Assembly (NCBI GenBank): GCA_021811185.1
Contig: JAJZPL010000004.1
Span: 62,001 to 126,000, forward strand
Direction of reading: 5' to 3'
Origin: a bacterium
Lineage (GTDB): Bacteria > Elusimicrobiota > Elusimicrobia > Elusimicrobiales > UBA9959
DNA: 64,000 nt
Made by a program: the position numbers and the translations under genes. This document shows positions 8,717-17,965 of this stretch, one piece after another. Every line of letters begins with the position of its first letter. Positions within the stretch are counted from its first letter, which is position 1. The notes below the pieces were generated by a model that saw nothing but the letters and a program-made list of their open reading frames with translations, had not been told where the DNA came from and made no database searches.

Positions 8717-11638
8717 ATGAATCTTTATAATGAAGACGAAAAAAAGGACGGGGCGCCGGTAATACCCAGCGGCGCTTCGCCGTTCAAGAAATCCTCCGCC
8801 TTCGGCAAGCCGATGTTCTCCCGCACCGCCGGCGGCATAATGGAAAGGCTCAAGAACCTGTCCCGCAAGGACATGGCCTTCGTGGGCATAGGCCTGAGCG
8901 TCCTGGTCATGGCGCCCGTGGCGGAATACATGACGTCCAAGCCTTCCACCGACAACCTTCTCACCCCGGGCTTCGGCTCCAGGGAAGGCTCCTCCGCTAC
9001 CGGGGGGGTGTATGAACCCGGCATCAACGCGCTCAGCCAGGGCTCCCCGGACGGCTCGGGAGAGGTCATCACCCCGCTGAGCTCCAGGGACCCGTCCTCG
9101 CTGATCCTCGGCTCGCAGCCGGCGCAGGCGCCGGTGGCGCCCGTTTCGGCGCCCCCGCCCAGCACCAGCTTCCGCGATTCCATGAAAGACGCGGGCCGCA
9201 ACGCCTTCTCCGAAGTGGCCAAGTCCGCTGGCGCTCCCACGCCCATCCCGCGCATGCAGTCCGCACTGCGGAGCTTCGGCTCTTTCTTCAGCGGCGGCGA
9301 AGGTACCCGCACCGGCGGTACGCTGGGCGGCGGCAAAATAATCGACGACGCCAAGGCGGCTTCTTCCAAAGCGGCCGGGCGCTCCATGGTAGGCCCGGTG
9401 GCTACCGCCGGCTATAAGGGCGTGGCCTCCAGCAGTCCCCACGGTTCCTCCGGGGGCGCTTACGATAAACTGCGTTCCCAGGGCGACAGGGCGGCCAGCA
9501 ACTTCAGCGGTACTTCCGCCATCAGCTCCCTGGACAAGGCCGCGGCCGACTCGGTGGACATAGGCAAAGGTACTGGCGGCCTGGGCGCGGGAGGCGCGGA
9601 TTCCGAAAAGACCGGCAAGCCTTCCAATTCCACCACCAAGTACGACCACAGCCGTTCGGGCGAGTCCCTGGCGGAAATGGCCGCCAAGCAGCGCATGCAG
9701 AAAGCGCTGGACTGGGAATTCTTCAAGAAATACGAGATCCCCAAGCAGATCATCAACGCCGTAGTGGGCGCGGTGTCCACTTCCATCGGCAAGTTCATCG
9801 GCGACTCTATCGACGGTGTCCTCAGTCCTTCCAGCCCTCCCGCCAAATGCTGGACCACCGTGGCGGATATCCCCGACTGGGACGGGGCCAAGAAGGCCTG
9901 CGCCAACAGCACGGACCCGAAGTGCAAGCTTAAGTACGTCTGCACCGACAACGGCGGGCCGACCGTGATCTCCTACCAGGTCGGCAAGGAAGCCGCGGTT
10001 TCGCAGTCCAAAAAGTGTATCTGCAACGAATTCTCCGGCGGCGGTTCCGCCCCCTCCGGAGACTCCGGCACCCCGGGCTCTACCCCGTCCGGGTCGTCAC
10101 AGAACCCGATAGCGCCGGGGGCCACGCCTACGCAGATCGCGGCTAATACGGCGCAGAACATCGGCGACTATGATACCGTGCTTAAGGAGACCGTGATACC
10201 CGCGCTGAAGGGCTATCACGACCTGGCAAAAAAGACCGTGGGGGACAACGGCGCGGTCAAGGCCGCGGACCCCGACAAAGAGAAGAAGGTTACCGACGCC
10301 CTCAGGGACGCGTTCGGCCAGCTTGATGTTTCGGCGGGTAAAACGTTCAACAACGCTATAGCCCCCAAGAACGCCGCGGCCAGGACCGCGCTGAACGAGT
10401 ACGCCTCCAAAGTTTCCGCCACGTACGCCAGGTTATCCTCTTCCCAGGCGAAGAAGGATATAGATAACATAAAAAAACTCAAAGCCGCGGCGGCGGCCGA
10501 CATCGCCAGGAATACCTGCAATGTCAAATTGAATAATACCGCCAACGCGAGCGGCGCCGTAGTAGCCGCTACGGTTGAGAACTGCAAGGCCATAGTCGAG
10601 ACTATCGACAAGAGCCAGGCCTTCACGGCCGCTACAGGCAACTTCGACGCCGCTACCGCCGCGATGGACGGCCAGCGCAACATGAGCTCCGCGTTCAGCG
10701 CGCATATCGCCGTGATGGACGGAGACGTGAAAGCGATGCAGGCCAGGCACGCCGAAGTGCCGCGGAAGGTGAACGAGATCCTGGCGAAAACGGACATGCC
10801 CATGATGGAGAAGATAATGGCTATCTCCGATATCGGCAACGCGCCCGCGGACGCGCCCGCCCCCGCGGCTAAAGGGGTAAAGGAGCAGGAGACCATCCCG
10901 CTCCGCATTTCCGCCATAGAGCTGCGCGGCATAACGTGGGAATCCTTGTGGAATAAGGACTTTAAATCGGACGCTGCCGTAAAGGCCGAGCAGGACGTCT
11001 GGAAGACCTTCGAGGATGCTTCGGCTAAAGGCGCGGCCTCTCTCGATAGACCTTCGAATATCGAGGCGGCCTTCCAGCGCCCCAACGAAATGAACTCGGC
11101 GATAACCGGCGCTTCCAAAGGCCTGGCCGACATAGACTCCATGGTGGAAACGGCCGGGCAGAACTCGCAGGCGTCCATAAACGAGTTGGAAAAACTTGTG
11201 GACGGCTGCTACTTCGGCGACGGCGGTTGTACGACCGTTAAGCCCGCGAATAACGACACGCCCGCGGGCGGGGACCATACGAATCAGGGTGGGGACCATA
11301 CGAACCAGGGCGTAGACGCGCAGCATGGAAAGATCGATGCCGCCGCGGCGGCCAAGAAAACGGACATGGACAGAGCCTCCCAGCTTGATTCCGCCGTTGA
11401 TTCCTGCTACAGCGCGACTTCCGGTTTTGTCGCCGGAAAATCGGCTGAGTGCAAGCGTGAACTGGCCACGAGGACGGCGTCCATCTCACTGGTCTCCGGT
11501 AAATATCTCGGCAAGGTTAATTCTGACGACGCTTCCGTCCGCGCTACCTATCTGAAGCGCATGGAGCAGGAACGCAATACGGCCTACGAATGGGCACAGT
11601 CGTGCCTTAAGCATGTTCCGGATGGCTGTTCAAAGTAA
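8717..11638 (+). CDS. Very large membrane-anchored protein with Cys-rich and helical periplasmic region, unknown function
   Basis: A 973-residue protein, the largest of the cluster. It has a short cytoplasmic N-terminus, one membrane segment at about residues 52-70, a Ser/Gly-rich stalk to about residue 300, a Cys-containing module at about residues 377-435 (CWTTVADI, KKACANS, PKCKLKYVC, KCICNEF), and then about 500 residues of Ala/Lys/Asp-rich, probably alpha-helical sequence. A short tandem repeat (GGDHTNQG twice) lies near residue 855, and a Cys-bearing C-terminus follows (QSCLKHVPDGCSK). AGGATCGGAGGAAG precedes ATG. It resembles large periplasmic structural or adhesin-like proteins, but no known domain is recognised. 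A strong terminator follows at 11661. Confidence 0.8.
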   Translation: MNLYNEDEKKDGAPVIPSGASPFKKSSAFGKPMFSRTAGGIMERLKNLSRKDMAFVGIGLSVLVMAPVAEYMTSKPSTDNLLTPGFGSREGSSATGGVYEPGINALSQGSPDGSGEVITPLSSRDPSSLILGSQPAQAPVAPVSAPPPSTSFRDSMKDAGRNAFSEVAKSAGAPTPIPRMQSALRSFGSFFSGGEGTRTGGTLGGGKIIDDAKAASSKAAGRSMVGPVATAGYKGVASSSPHGSSGGAYDKLRSQGDRAASNFSGTSAISSLDKAAADSVDIGKGTGGLGAGGADSEKTGKPSNSTTKYDHSRSGESLAEMAAKQRMQKALDWEFFKKYEIPKQIINAVVGAVSTSIGKFIGDSIDGVLSPSSPPAKCWTTVADIPDWDGAKKACANSTDPKCKLKYVCTDNGGPTVISYQVGKEAAVSQSKKCICNEFSGGGSAPSGDSGTPGSTPSGSSQNPIAPGATPTQIAANTAQNIGDYDTVLKETVIPALKGYHDLAKKTVGDNGAVKAADPDKEKKVTDALRDAFGQLDVSAGKTFNNAIAPKNAAARTALNEYASKVSATYARLSSSQAKKDIDNIKKLKAAAAADIARNTCNVKLNNTANASGAVVAATVENCKAIVETIDKSQAFTAATGNFDAATAAMDGQRNMSSAFSAHIAVMDGDVKAMQARHAEVPRKVNEILAKTDMPMMEKIMAISDIGNAPADAPAPAAKGVKEQETIPLRISAIELRGITWESLWNKDFKSDAAVKAEQDVWKTFEDASAKGAASLDRPSNIEAAFQRPNEMNSAITGASKGLADIDSMVETAGQNSQASINELEKLVDGCYFGDGGCTTVKPANNDTPAGGDHTNQGGDHTNQGVDAQHGKIDAAAAAKKTDMDRASQLDSAVDSCYSATSGFVAGKSAECKRELATRTASISLVSGKYLGKVNSDDASVRATYLKRMEQERNTAYEWAQSCLKHVPDGCSK

Positions 11639-11660
11639 AAGCCGCTCCGCGGCAGCAAGA

Positions 11661-11694
11661 ACCCCGCGGGTTGCCCCGCGGGGTTTTTCTTTTA
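11661..11694 (+). terminator. Rho-independent terminator
   Basis: ACCCCGCGGG (11661-11670), loop TTGC, CCCGCGGGGT (11675-11684), then TTTTCTTTT. The perfect 10-bp stem and U-tract end the unit carrying the 973-residue protein. Confidence 0.92.
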
Positions 11695-11792
11695 TGAGGT
11701 CATGGCCAAAAATCGTATAATGTAGGTGTGATTTGGGGAGTTAGGGAATAGTCGGCAGGGTGCTGTTGTAAATCTAGCATTAAAAGGGGAAT

Positions 11793-12665
11793 GTGATGAA
11801 AAAACTTATAGCTTTGCTTACTTTGCTTTCGGCGTTCGCGCTGCGCGCCTCCGCTGGGATGTATTTCGACGGCGGTGTAAGCGGCACTACCGGCCCGGAC
11901 AGCTACCGCGGCACCAAGCTGGACCTGGTGATAGGCTCGGGCAACTTCGCCCTGGAGCCCTCCATGGCCACCTACAAGGCCGATAACGCCGTGTTCAAGA
12001 ACAAGACCTACCGCTCGTACCAGCTGCGCGGCGCCCTTGAGGCCGACAAGTACACCGTAGGCGGCGAGGTCGGGACCACTCCCGAGGTGAACGGCTATTC
12101 CAACACCTCCGCCGGCGCCGACATTACTTTCTCCCTTACCCCCGGTTCCGGCGGCCATGCCCGCCTGGCGGGCCCCGGTTCGCGCGGTTCCGTCCGCGGC
12201 GGCGAGGGGGTTACCCGCATAGACGTGGGCGCCTCGCTGAAAGAGATCCTGCACAAGAACACCTCCGGCGCTTCCGACCTGAAGACCAATCAGACGGAGT
12301 ATTCCTTCTTCGCCGGCGCCAAGATCCTGATGGCCAACCTGTCGGCCTCCTATACCGGCTACCTTTACGGCACCCGGGATACCGCCACGCTGATCAACCC
12401 CATCCCCGGCCAGACCTTCGCCTACGGCGCCACGCCCAAGTCCAGCGTTAACGCCCGCCTGGACCTGCCCGGTTACCCCATGGTGACGCCTTTCGTAGGC
12501 TACACCGGCACCAAGTACAAGGACGGCGTTAAGGACAGTTCCGCTTACCTGTTCGGGGCGTATATAGACCTGAACCTGGTAACGGCCAACCTCAGCTACC
12601 AGATCTTCGACAACGGCTCCTCCAAGGACGGCTTCCTGTCCGTGGGCGCCGGGCTTAAGTTCTAA
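11793..12665 (+). CDS. Outer-membrane beta-barrel-like protein
   Basis: The 290-residue protein has a clear signal peptide (MKKLIALLTLLSAFALRASA) followed by alternating hydrophobic/polar strands rich in Gly, Tyr and Thr, ending in an aromatic residue (VGAGLKF), as expected of an outer-membrane barrel. Strand-like segments such as KLDLVIGSG, YQLRGALEADKYTVGGEV and YIDLNLVTANLSYQIF support this. The substrate or role is unknown. It has AGGGGAA before ATG, and TATAAT at 11716-11721 is a likely -10 box after the upstream terminator. Its position next to the envelope cluster may be meaningful: it could be the outer-membrane component, though that is inference. Confidence 0.65.
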   Translation: MMKKLIALLTLLSAFALRASAGMYFDGGVSGTTGPDSYRGTKLDLVIGSGNFALEPSMATYKADNAVFKNKTYRSYQLRGALEADKYTVGGEVGTTPEVNGYSNTSAGADITFSLTPGSGGHARLAGPGSRGSVRGGEGVTRIDVGASLKEILHKNTSGASDLKTNQTEYSFFAGAKILMANLSASYTGYLYGTRDTATLINPIPGQTFAYGATPKSSVNARLDLPGYPMVTPFVGYTGTKYKDGVKDSSAYLFGAYIDLNLVTANLSYQIFDNGSSKDGFLSVGAGLKF

Positions 12666-12734
12666 GGATACCAGTATGGCGCCCGGGGGCGGCTTACCGC
12701 CCCTGTACGCTTCAGCCGGCCGATAACTACATTT

Positions 12735-14438
12735 ATGTCCTACGAAAATCTTGCCACTAAGTACCGTCCCGCTAACCTCGGTGAAGTGATGGGACAGGAG
12801 ACCATAAAGACCACGCTGGCCAACGCCGTGAAGCTGGGCCGCATAGCCCATTCCTACGTGTTCTACGGGCCGCGCGGCTGCGGCAAGACCACCATCGCCA
12901 GGATCCTGGCCATGACGCTGAACTGCCACCACCCGAAGGACGGCGCGCCCTGCGGCAAGTGCCCTTCCTGCGTAGAGATCTCGGAATCCAAATCCCTGGA
13001 CGTGATCGAGATCGACGCCGCTTCCAATACCGGCGTGGACAAGGTCCGCAGCGTCATCATCGAACAGGTCGGTTTTGCGCCATCGCGCGACAAATACAAG
13101 ATCTATATCCTCGACGAAGTGCACATGCTCTCCACCGGCGCCTTCAACGCGCTGCTGAAGACCGTGGAGGAGCCGCCGGCGCACGTGGTGTTCGTGATGG
13201 CTACCACCGAGCAGCAGAAGGTGCCGCCTACCATCCTTTCCCGTTCCCAGTGCTTTCGCTTCCGGCCCATCTCCGAGGCGGATATTATAACCCGGCTTAA
13301 GGAAGTTACCGCCGCGGAAAAAATAAAGACGGAGCCCGAGGCCCTCAAGCTGATCGCCCGCTCGGCCGGCGGCGCGCTGCGCGACGCCCTTACGATGCTG
13401 GACCGCGCGGCCTCTTTCGGCCGCGGCGAAGTAAACGCCGACGTGATCAACGAGCTGCTCGGCCACCCCGGCACCGAGGTTGTGAATTCCATGGCGCTGG
13501 CGCTGGTGAACCGCGACGCCGCCTCCCTGCACTCGGCCTTCGACAGGCTCAACGGCGAGGGCCACGACCCGCTGGCGGCGCTGAGGGACCTGCGCAACAA
13601 CTTCGCCGAGGCTTTCCTGGCGGCGCAGGGCTTTGCCGAGGGCTCGCCCATCAAGGACCTGCCCAAGGACGTGCAGCCCGGCACGCTGGCGCGCCTTTCC
13701 CGCAAGCTGAGTGTGGTGATAGAGGAACTTAAATTTTCCGATTCGCTGGCGTTGGCCGCGGAAGTGGCGCTCTTCACCCTTATAGAAGTCCCGCAGAACC
13801 TGGAGGCCATGGTCAGGAGGCTGGAGGAACTGGAAAGCCGCCTGGCTTCCGGCGCCGCTCCCGTTCCCGCTCAGGCGGCCCGGCCGGCCTCCGAGGTCGC
13901 CCCGGCTCAAAAAAAAAATGATTTTTTAGCTCCTGCGCCCCCGGCGCCGGTCCGGCCTGCGGCTGAACGCTCTACTGAACCTTCTTCCGAACCCGCGCCA
14001 GCAGTCCCAGCGGACGCCTGGAAAAAACTGCTGGGCCAGGTTTCCGCCAGGAAGCCGGCGCTTTATAACGTGCTGCTTTCGGTCAAGATCGTTTTCACGG
14101 AAGCCGCCAAGTGGCGGCTGCTCTGCGCCAGCAAGTTCGAGGCCTCCATGGTGGAGACCGCGCGGCCCGAGCTGGAAGAAATGCTCGCGCGCGGCGCCGG
14201 GATGAAGATCTCCCTCAAGCCCGAATTCGCCGCCGGGCCGGTGGCCGGCGCGGAGGAGATCTCCGGGCCGGACAGCGAAGAGGCCATGGTGGAGGACTCC
14301 CCGGAGCAGGAGCCGGACCACCTCGCCCAGCCCAGGGCCCACGGCGCCAAGCCGGCGGCCGGGGACGCGGAGCCCGAGCTTAAACACCTCAACAAGGTTT
14401 TTCACGGCCGGATCACCAGGATCAACAAGGTCAAGTAA
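12735..14438 (+). CDS. dnaX: DNA polymerase III subunit gamma/tau
   Basis: The clamp-loader ATPase of the replicative polymerase. The N-terminus has the family sequence LATKYRPANLGEVMGQE, Walker A GPRGCGKTT near residues 43-51, a zinc-binding module with CGKCPSC, the LDEVHML Walker B region, and the SRSQCFRFRPI segment of domain II. The 567 residues include a Pro/Ala-rich linker and a C-terminal domain starting around residue 425, where a tau-type polymerase-binding domain would lie. It is followed 15 nt downstream by recR, a common pairing. There is no clear Shine-Dalgarno sequence before ATG 12735. Confidence 0.96.
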   Translation: MSYENLATKYRPANLGEVMGQETIKTTLANAVKLGRIAHSYVFYGPRGCGKTTIARILAMTLNCHHPKDGAPCGKCPSCVEISESKSLDVIEIDAASNTGVDKVRSVIIEQVGFAPSRDKYKIYILDEVHMLSTGAFNALLKTVEEPPAHVVFVMATTEQQKVPPTILSRSQCFRFRPISEADIITRLKEVTAAEKIKTEPEALKLIARSAGGALRDALTMLDRAASFGRGEVNADVINELLGHPGTEVVNSMALALVNRDAASLHSAFDRLNGEGHDPLAALRDLRNNFAEAFLAAQGFAEGSPIKDLPKDVQPGTLARLSRKLSVVIEELKFSDSLALAAEVALFTLIEVPQNLEAMVRRLEELESRLASGAAPVPAQAARPASEVAPAQKKNDFLAPAPPAPVRPAAERSTEPSSEPAPAVPADAWKKLLGQVSARKPALYNVLLSVKIVFTEAAKWRLLCASKFEASMVETARPELEEMLARGAGMKISLKPEFAAGPVAGAEEISGPDSEEAMVEDSPEQEPDHLAQPRAHGAKPAAGDAEPELKHLNKVFHGRITRINKVK

Positions 14439-14453
14439 GCGGTATTCAACCCA

Positions 14454-15047
14454 ATGAAGGCACTAGAAAAGATCATCGGCGTTTTCCGGAAGTTCCCCGG
14501 TGTCGGCCCCAAGCAGGCCGAGCGCTTCGCGCTTTACGTGGTGCGCGCCTCGGGCCCGGAGATCGAAAACCTGGTGGACGCGCTGCGCGCGGTGAAGGCC
14601 TCCGTCAGATACTGCCGCGAATGCTTTAATTACGCCGAGGGAGAGCTCTGCCCCGTTTGCGGCGATCCCTCGCGCGACCGGTCCCTGATCTGCGTGGTGG
14701 AGCGCCCGCAGGACCTGGCGGCCATCGAGAAAGCCAAGAGCTTTTCCGGAGTGTACCACGTGCTGCACGGGGCCGTCTCCCCGGCGGCAGGCGTGCTGCC
14801 GGAGCATATCAAGCTTAAAGAACTGCTGGAGCGCGTGCGCGCCTCCGACGGCAAGGTCCGGGAAGTGATCGTGGCCACCAACCCTGACGCGGACGGCGAG
14901 GCCACCGCCATGTACCTGATCCGCCTGCTCAAGCCCTATGTGGGCAGCATCACGCGCATAGCCTACGGCGTGCCGCTGGGCGGGGACATCGACTACATGG
15001 ACGAGGTCACGCTCGGCTACGCCCTTAAAGGCCGCGTAAAAATTTAA
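14454..15047 (+). CDS. recR: Recombination protein RecR
   Basis: A 197-residue protein of normal family length. It shows the N-terminal helix-hairpin-helix (KFPGVGPKQAERFALYVV), a four-Cys zinc finger (CRECFNYAEGELCPVCGD), and the Toprim domain with VVERPQDL and ATNPDADGEATAMYL. RecR works with RecF/RecO to load RecA at gapped DNA. It is the second gene of the dnaX-recR-comEC-nadK-recN run, which combines replication, repair and DNA uptake. Confidence 0.97.
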   Translation: MKALEKIIGVFRKFPGVGPKQAERFALYVVRASGPEIENLVDALRAVKASVRYCRECFNYAEGELCPVCGDPSRDRSLICVVERPQDLAAIEKAKSFSGVYHVLHGAVSPAAGVLPEHIKLKELLERVRASDGKVREVIVATNPDADGEATAMYLIRLLKPYVGSITRIAYGVPLGGDIDYMDEVTLGYALKGRVKI

Positions 15048-15110
15048 CCGTTCGGGGTTCGGGATCCAACATCGTAAAACTTCCATGGCCGCTGCCCGGC
15101 GGGAAGTTTT

Positions 15111-17099
15111 ATGCATTTCGCGTATTACCGCAGGCCGGTCTTCCTGCTGCTGGCTTGCTACGCCGCGGCGATCCTGATATTCAAGGGCTATTTCCTGAAG
15201 CCGCGGGAAGAGCTGCCTTTCCGGCTGCCGCGCGCCGGCGTGCTGGTGGAGGGCAGGGTGGCGGAATATCCCATAGGCAGGCCGGGAGGCCGGCGGTTCA
15301 CGCTTGAAACCTCCAGCCTTTACGGGCGGCCGTTCAGGACCGCCCTGATGGTCTATTCTAAGGAGAAAGCCGGCTTTTCCTACGGCGACCGCGTCTCTTT
15401 CCTGGCCGACCTCGGGCAGCCCGCGGGGGCTTCGGCTCCCGGCGGCCTGGACTGGGCCGACTACCTGGGCAAGCGCGGTATAACGGCCGAAGCCAGGGCC
15501 ATGAAGATAGACGTGGAGGAACAGGCCGGCCCTGTACTGCGCCTTGCCAGGGCTTTCAGGGAGAACGCGCTGGAAGCTTTTGACGCCAACCTGAGCCCCG
15601 AGGCCGCCTCGGTATTGGGCGGGGTGGTGATCGGGGAAAAAAGGGGCGTGCCGCCGGACCTGAAACTGGCTTTCCAGGATTCCGGCGCCATGCACCTGCT
15701 GGTGGCTTCCGGTTCCAACGTGGGCTTCGTGGTGGCGGTAGTCTATTTTTTCTGTTCCCGCCTGGGTTTCAGGCGCCGGTATGCCGGCCTGGCCGCGCTG
15801 GCGCTGTCGGGGTTTTACGTGCTGGTTTCCGGCCTGGACCCGCCGCTGGTGCGCGCCTACCTGATGTTCTCGGCCGGGCTCTGCGCCTACCTGCTGCGCA
15901 GGGAGGCCGGAGCTTTTCACGCGCTGACCGCGGCGGCCCTGGTCATACTCCTTTTTTCGCCCCGCGCGCTCTTCGATGCCGGGTTCCAGATGTCCTTCCT
16001 CGCCGCTTACGGGCTTATCGCCGGCATGGCCCTTTGGGGAAAGTATTTCAAGGCCGGCGGCCTTCGCGGGCACGCCGTTTCGCTTTTCCTGATGAGTTTC
16101 TTCGCCCAGCTGGGGCTGTACCCGCTGCTTGCGGTTTATTTTCACAAGCTCTCGCTGGTGTCGCTGTTCTCCAACATGCTGCTGGTCCCCGGTTCGGGTA
16201 TCGCCATGGCCCTGGGCTTTCTGCTGGCCTTCTTCGCCAAAGCCGGGCTGGTCTTGAAATTCCTGGTCCCGGCCGCCGCGCTGTTCATGAAGCTCTTCAT
16301 CGGAACGGTCAGGTTCTTCGCGGCGCTGCCATTCTCCTCGGTCTCCCTGCCGGAACCTTCGGCCTTGTGGATCGCGGGTTTTTACATTTTCGCTTTCGTG
16401 CTGCTTCACGCGCCGCTTATCGGGTTCAGGCGCCCGCGCCTTTACCTGGCGGCCGCGCTGGGCGCCGCCGTGATGGCAGCCGGGGTCCCGCGGCGCGTCC
16501 CGGCCGCGGGCGGGGAGAAGTGCCTGGCGCTGTTGTTCGGGGATGCCGACACCAGGTGCGCGCTGATAAAGGTCCCCGGGGCGGGAGTTTATATAGTGAA
16601 CCCGGGGCTGAAGGGGAAGAAACTGGCCGACGCGGTCCTTGCCGAAGGGAGCAGGGCCGTTGAAGGTATAATGCTGACTTCGCTCGAGAAAAAGAACTTC
16701 AGCGGGCTCGAGGAACTGGCCGGCATGATGAAGATAGGGAACGTGCTTGTCCCGTACGGGCCGCAGCCGCCGGGACTCAGGGGCCTCCTGAAGGACCTGG
16801 AGGGGAAAGGGGTAGCCGTGCGCCGGGTGTGGGCGGGAGAGGAGGCGCTGCCTTCCGTCAGGGCCGGCGCCGGCCCGGGCGCTTCCGGCGGCGGTTATAC
16901 CGGCAGGAACGATATCGTGGACTGGAATATTTACGGGCTGAGCGTGGAAAAGGACGGCGGCTATGCCGTACAAGGCAGTTCCCTGGCCGCTCCCCCGTCC
17001 GCCTCGCCGCAAAAGGCCGGGGTAACCGCCCTGGAATTCTATTACGCCGGAGAGAACAGCGCCCCGGGGCAGGCAAAATTTGTATCATATCCGTTATGA
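15111..17099 (+). CDS. comEC: ComEC/Rec2-type DNA-uptake channel with degenerate lactamase domain
   Basis: ComEC carries single-stranded DNA across the inner membrane in natural transformation. The 662-residue protein has an N-terminal membrane segment, an OB-like DUF4131 region (residues 40-140), and the central Competence domain with multiple membrane helices, including the signature HLLVASGSNVGFVVAV. The C-terminal 180 residues sit where the metallo-beta-lactamase-like nuclease domain belongs, but the metal motif HxHxDH is replaced by SLEKKNF (about residues 522-528), so this domain should not bind metal. It overlaps nadK by the ATGA junction. Together with PilB/T/C nearby, it suggests that the host could take up DNA. 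Confidence 0.88.
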   Translation: MHFAYYRRPVFLLLACYAAAILIFKGYFLKPREELPFRLPRAGVLVEGRVAEYPIGRPGGRRFTLETSSLYGRPFRTALMVYSKEKAGFSYGDRVSFLADLGQPAGASAPGGLDWADYLGKRGITAEARAMKIDVEEQAGPVLRLARAFRENALEAFDANLSPEAASVLGGVVIGEKRGVPPDLKLAFQDSGAMHLLVASGSNVGFVVAVVYFFCSRLGFRRRYAGLAALALSGFYVLVSGLDPPLVRAYLMFSAGLCAYLLRREAGAFHALTAAALVILLFSPRALFDAGFQMSFLAAYGLIAGMALWGKYFKAGGLRGHAVSLFLMSFFAQLGLYPLLAVYFHKLSLVSLFSNMLLVPGSGIAMALGFLLAFFAKAGLVLKFLVPAAALFMKLFIGTVRFFAALPFSSVSLPEPSALWIAGFYIFAFVLLHAPLIGFRRPRLYLAAALGAAVMAAGVPRRVPAAGGEKCLALLFGDADTRCALIKVPGAGVYIVNPGLKGKKLADAVLAEGSRAVEGIMLTSLEKKNFSGLEELAGMMKIGNVLVPYGPQPPGLRGLLKDLEGKGVAVRRVWAGEEALPSVRAGAGPGASGGGYTGRNDIVDWNIYGLSVEKDGGYAVQGSSLAAPPSASPQKAGVTALEFYYAGENSAPGQAKFVSYPL

Positions 17100-17941
17100 A
17101 AAGGATCAAGAACGTAGTCCTTTTTTTTAATTCGAAAAGGCGCAAAGCCCTCACCTACGCCTCCGTCATAGAACGTAAGCTCAAGGCGGCCGGGGCGAAG
17201 GTCGCGAGGGTCTGCGTCAACGACGCCACCTACTGCGATTTCAAGTCCGCCGACGCCGCCGTGGCCGTGGGCGGGGACGGCACCGTGCTGTTCGCCGCGC
17301 GCCACGTCACCAGCCGGGGGATCCCCGTGCTGGGCATCAACGCCGGCGGCCTGGGCTTCCTGAGCGGCATCGAGAAGAACGATTTCCTCCGCAGCGTGGA
17401 CGACTTCCTGGCCGGCGGGTTCAAGAAAATAAAGCGCAACCTGCTCTCCGTCAGCGTCGTGCGCGGCGGCCGGACGATGTCCGGCCCGGTGCCGGCGCTG
17501 AACGACTGCGTGATCCGCAGCCACGAATCCCGCGCTTTCACGCTGCGCGCCTCTTTCGGCGGGCAGTTCCTCTCCGAGTATTTCGGCGACGGGCTCATCG
17601 TTTCCACGCCCAGCGGTTCCACCGCTTACAGCCTCGCGGCTTCGGGCCCCATCGCCATGCCGGACCTGGAAGTGGTGCTGCTCACCCCGATCTGTCCCCA
17701 TACCCTTACCCACCGGCCCATAGTGCTTTCGGCCGCGGAGGAACTTAAAGTGTCCGTGGTGCGCGGGGCTTCCGGGCCGCAGCTGGTGTCGCTGTCCATC
17801 GACGGGCAGGAGAATTTCCTGCTGGAGCCGGGCGACGCCGTGGTAGTGCGCAAGCATCCGCGCACTTTCGAGATGCTGGCGCCGCGGGGCTTTTCCTATT
17901 TCGACATCCTCCGGCGCAAGCTCAGCTGGGGCGAAAGATAA
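17096..17941 (+). CDS. nadK: NAD kinase
   Basis: It phosphorylates NAD to NADP. I start it at ATG 17096, which overlaps the comEC stop (ATGA) and gives 281 residues, normal for the family; the frame is open further upstream but runs through comEC. The motifs are the GGDGTVLFAAR nucleotide-binding loop, GINAGGLGFL, LNDCVI in place of the more common LNE, and STPSGSTAYSLAASGP. It is in the run with recN, an arrangement seen widely in bacteria. Confidence 0.96.
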   Translation: MKRIKNVVLFFNSKRRKALTYASVIERKLKAAGAKVARVCVNDATYCDFKSADAAVAVGGDGTVLFAARHVTSRGIPVLGINAGGLGFLSGIEKNDFLRSVDDFLAGGFKKIKRNLLSVSVVRGGRTMSGPVPALNDCVIRSHESRAFTLRASFGGQFLSEYFGDGLIVSTPSGSTAYSLAASGPIAMPDLEVVLLTPICPHTLTHRPIVLSAAEELKVSVVRGASGPQLVSLSIDGQENFLLEPGDAVVVRKHPRTFEMLAPRGFSYFDILRRKLSWGER

Positions 17942-17965
17942 CCGGCCCGCTTTGTCCGCCGATCT

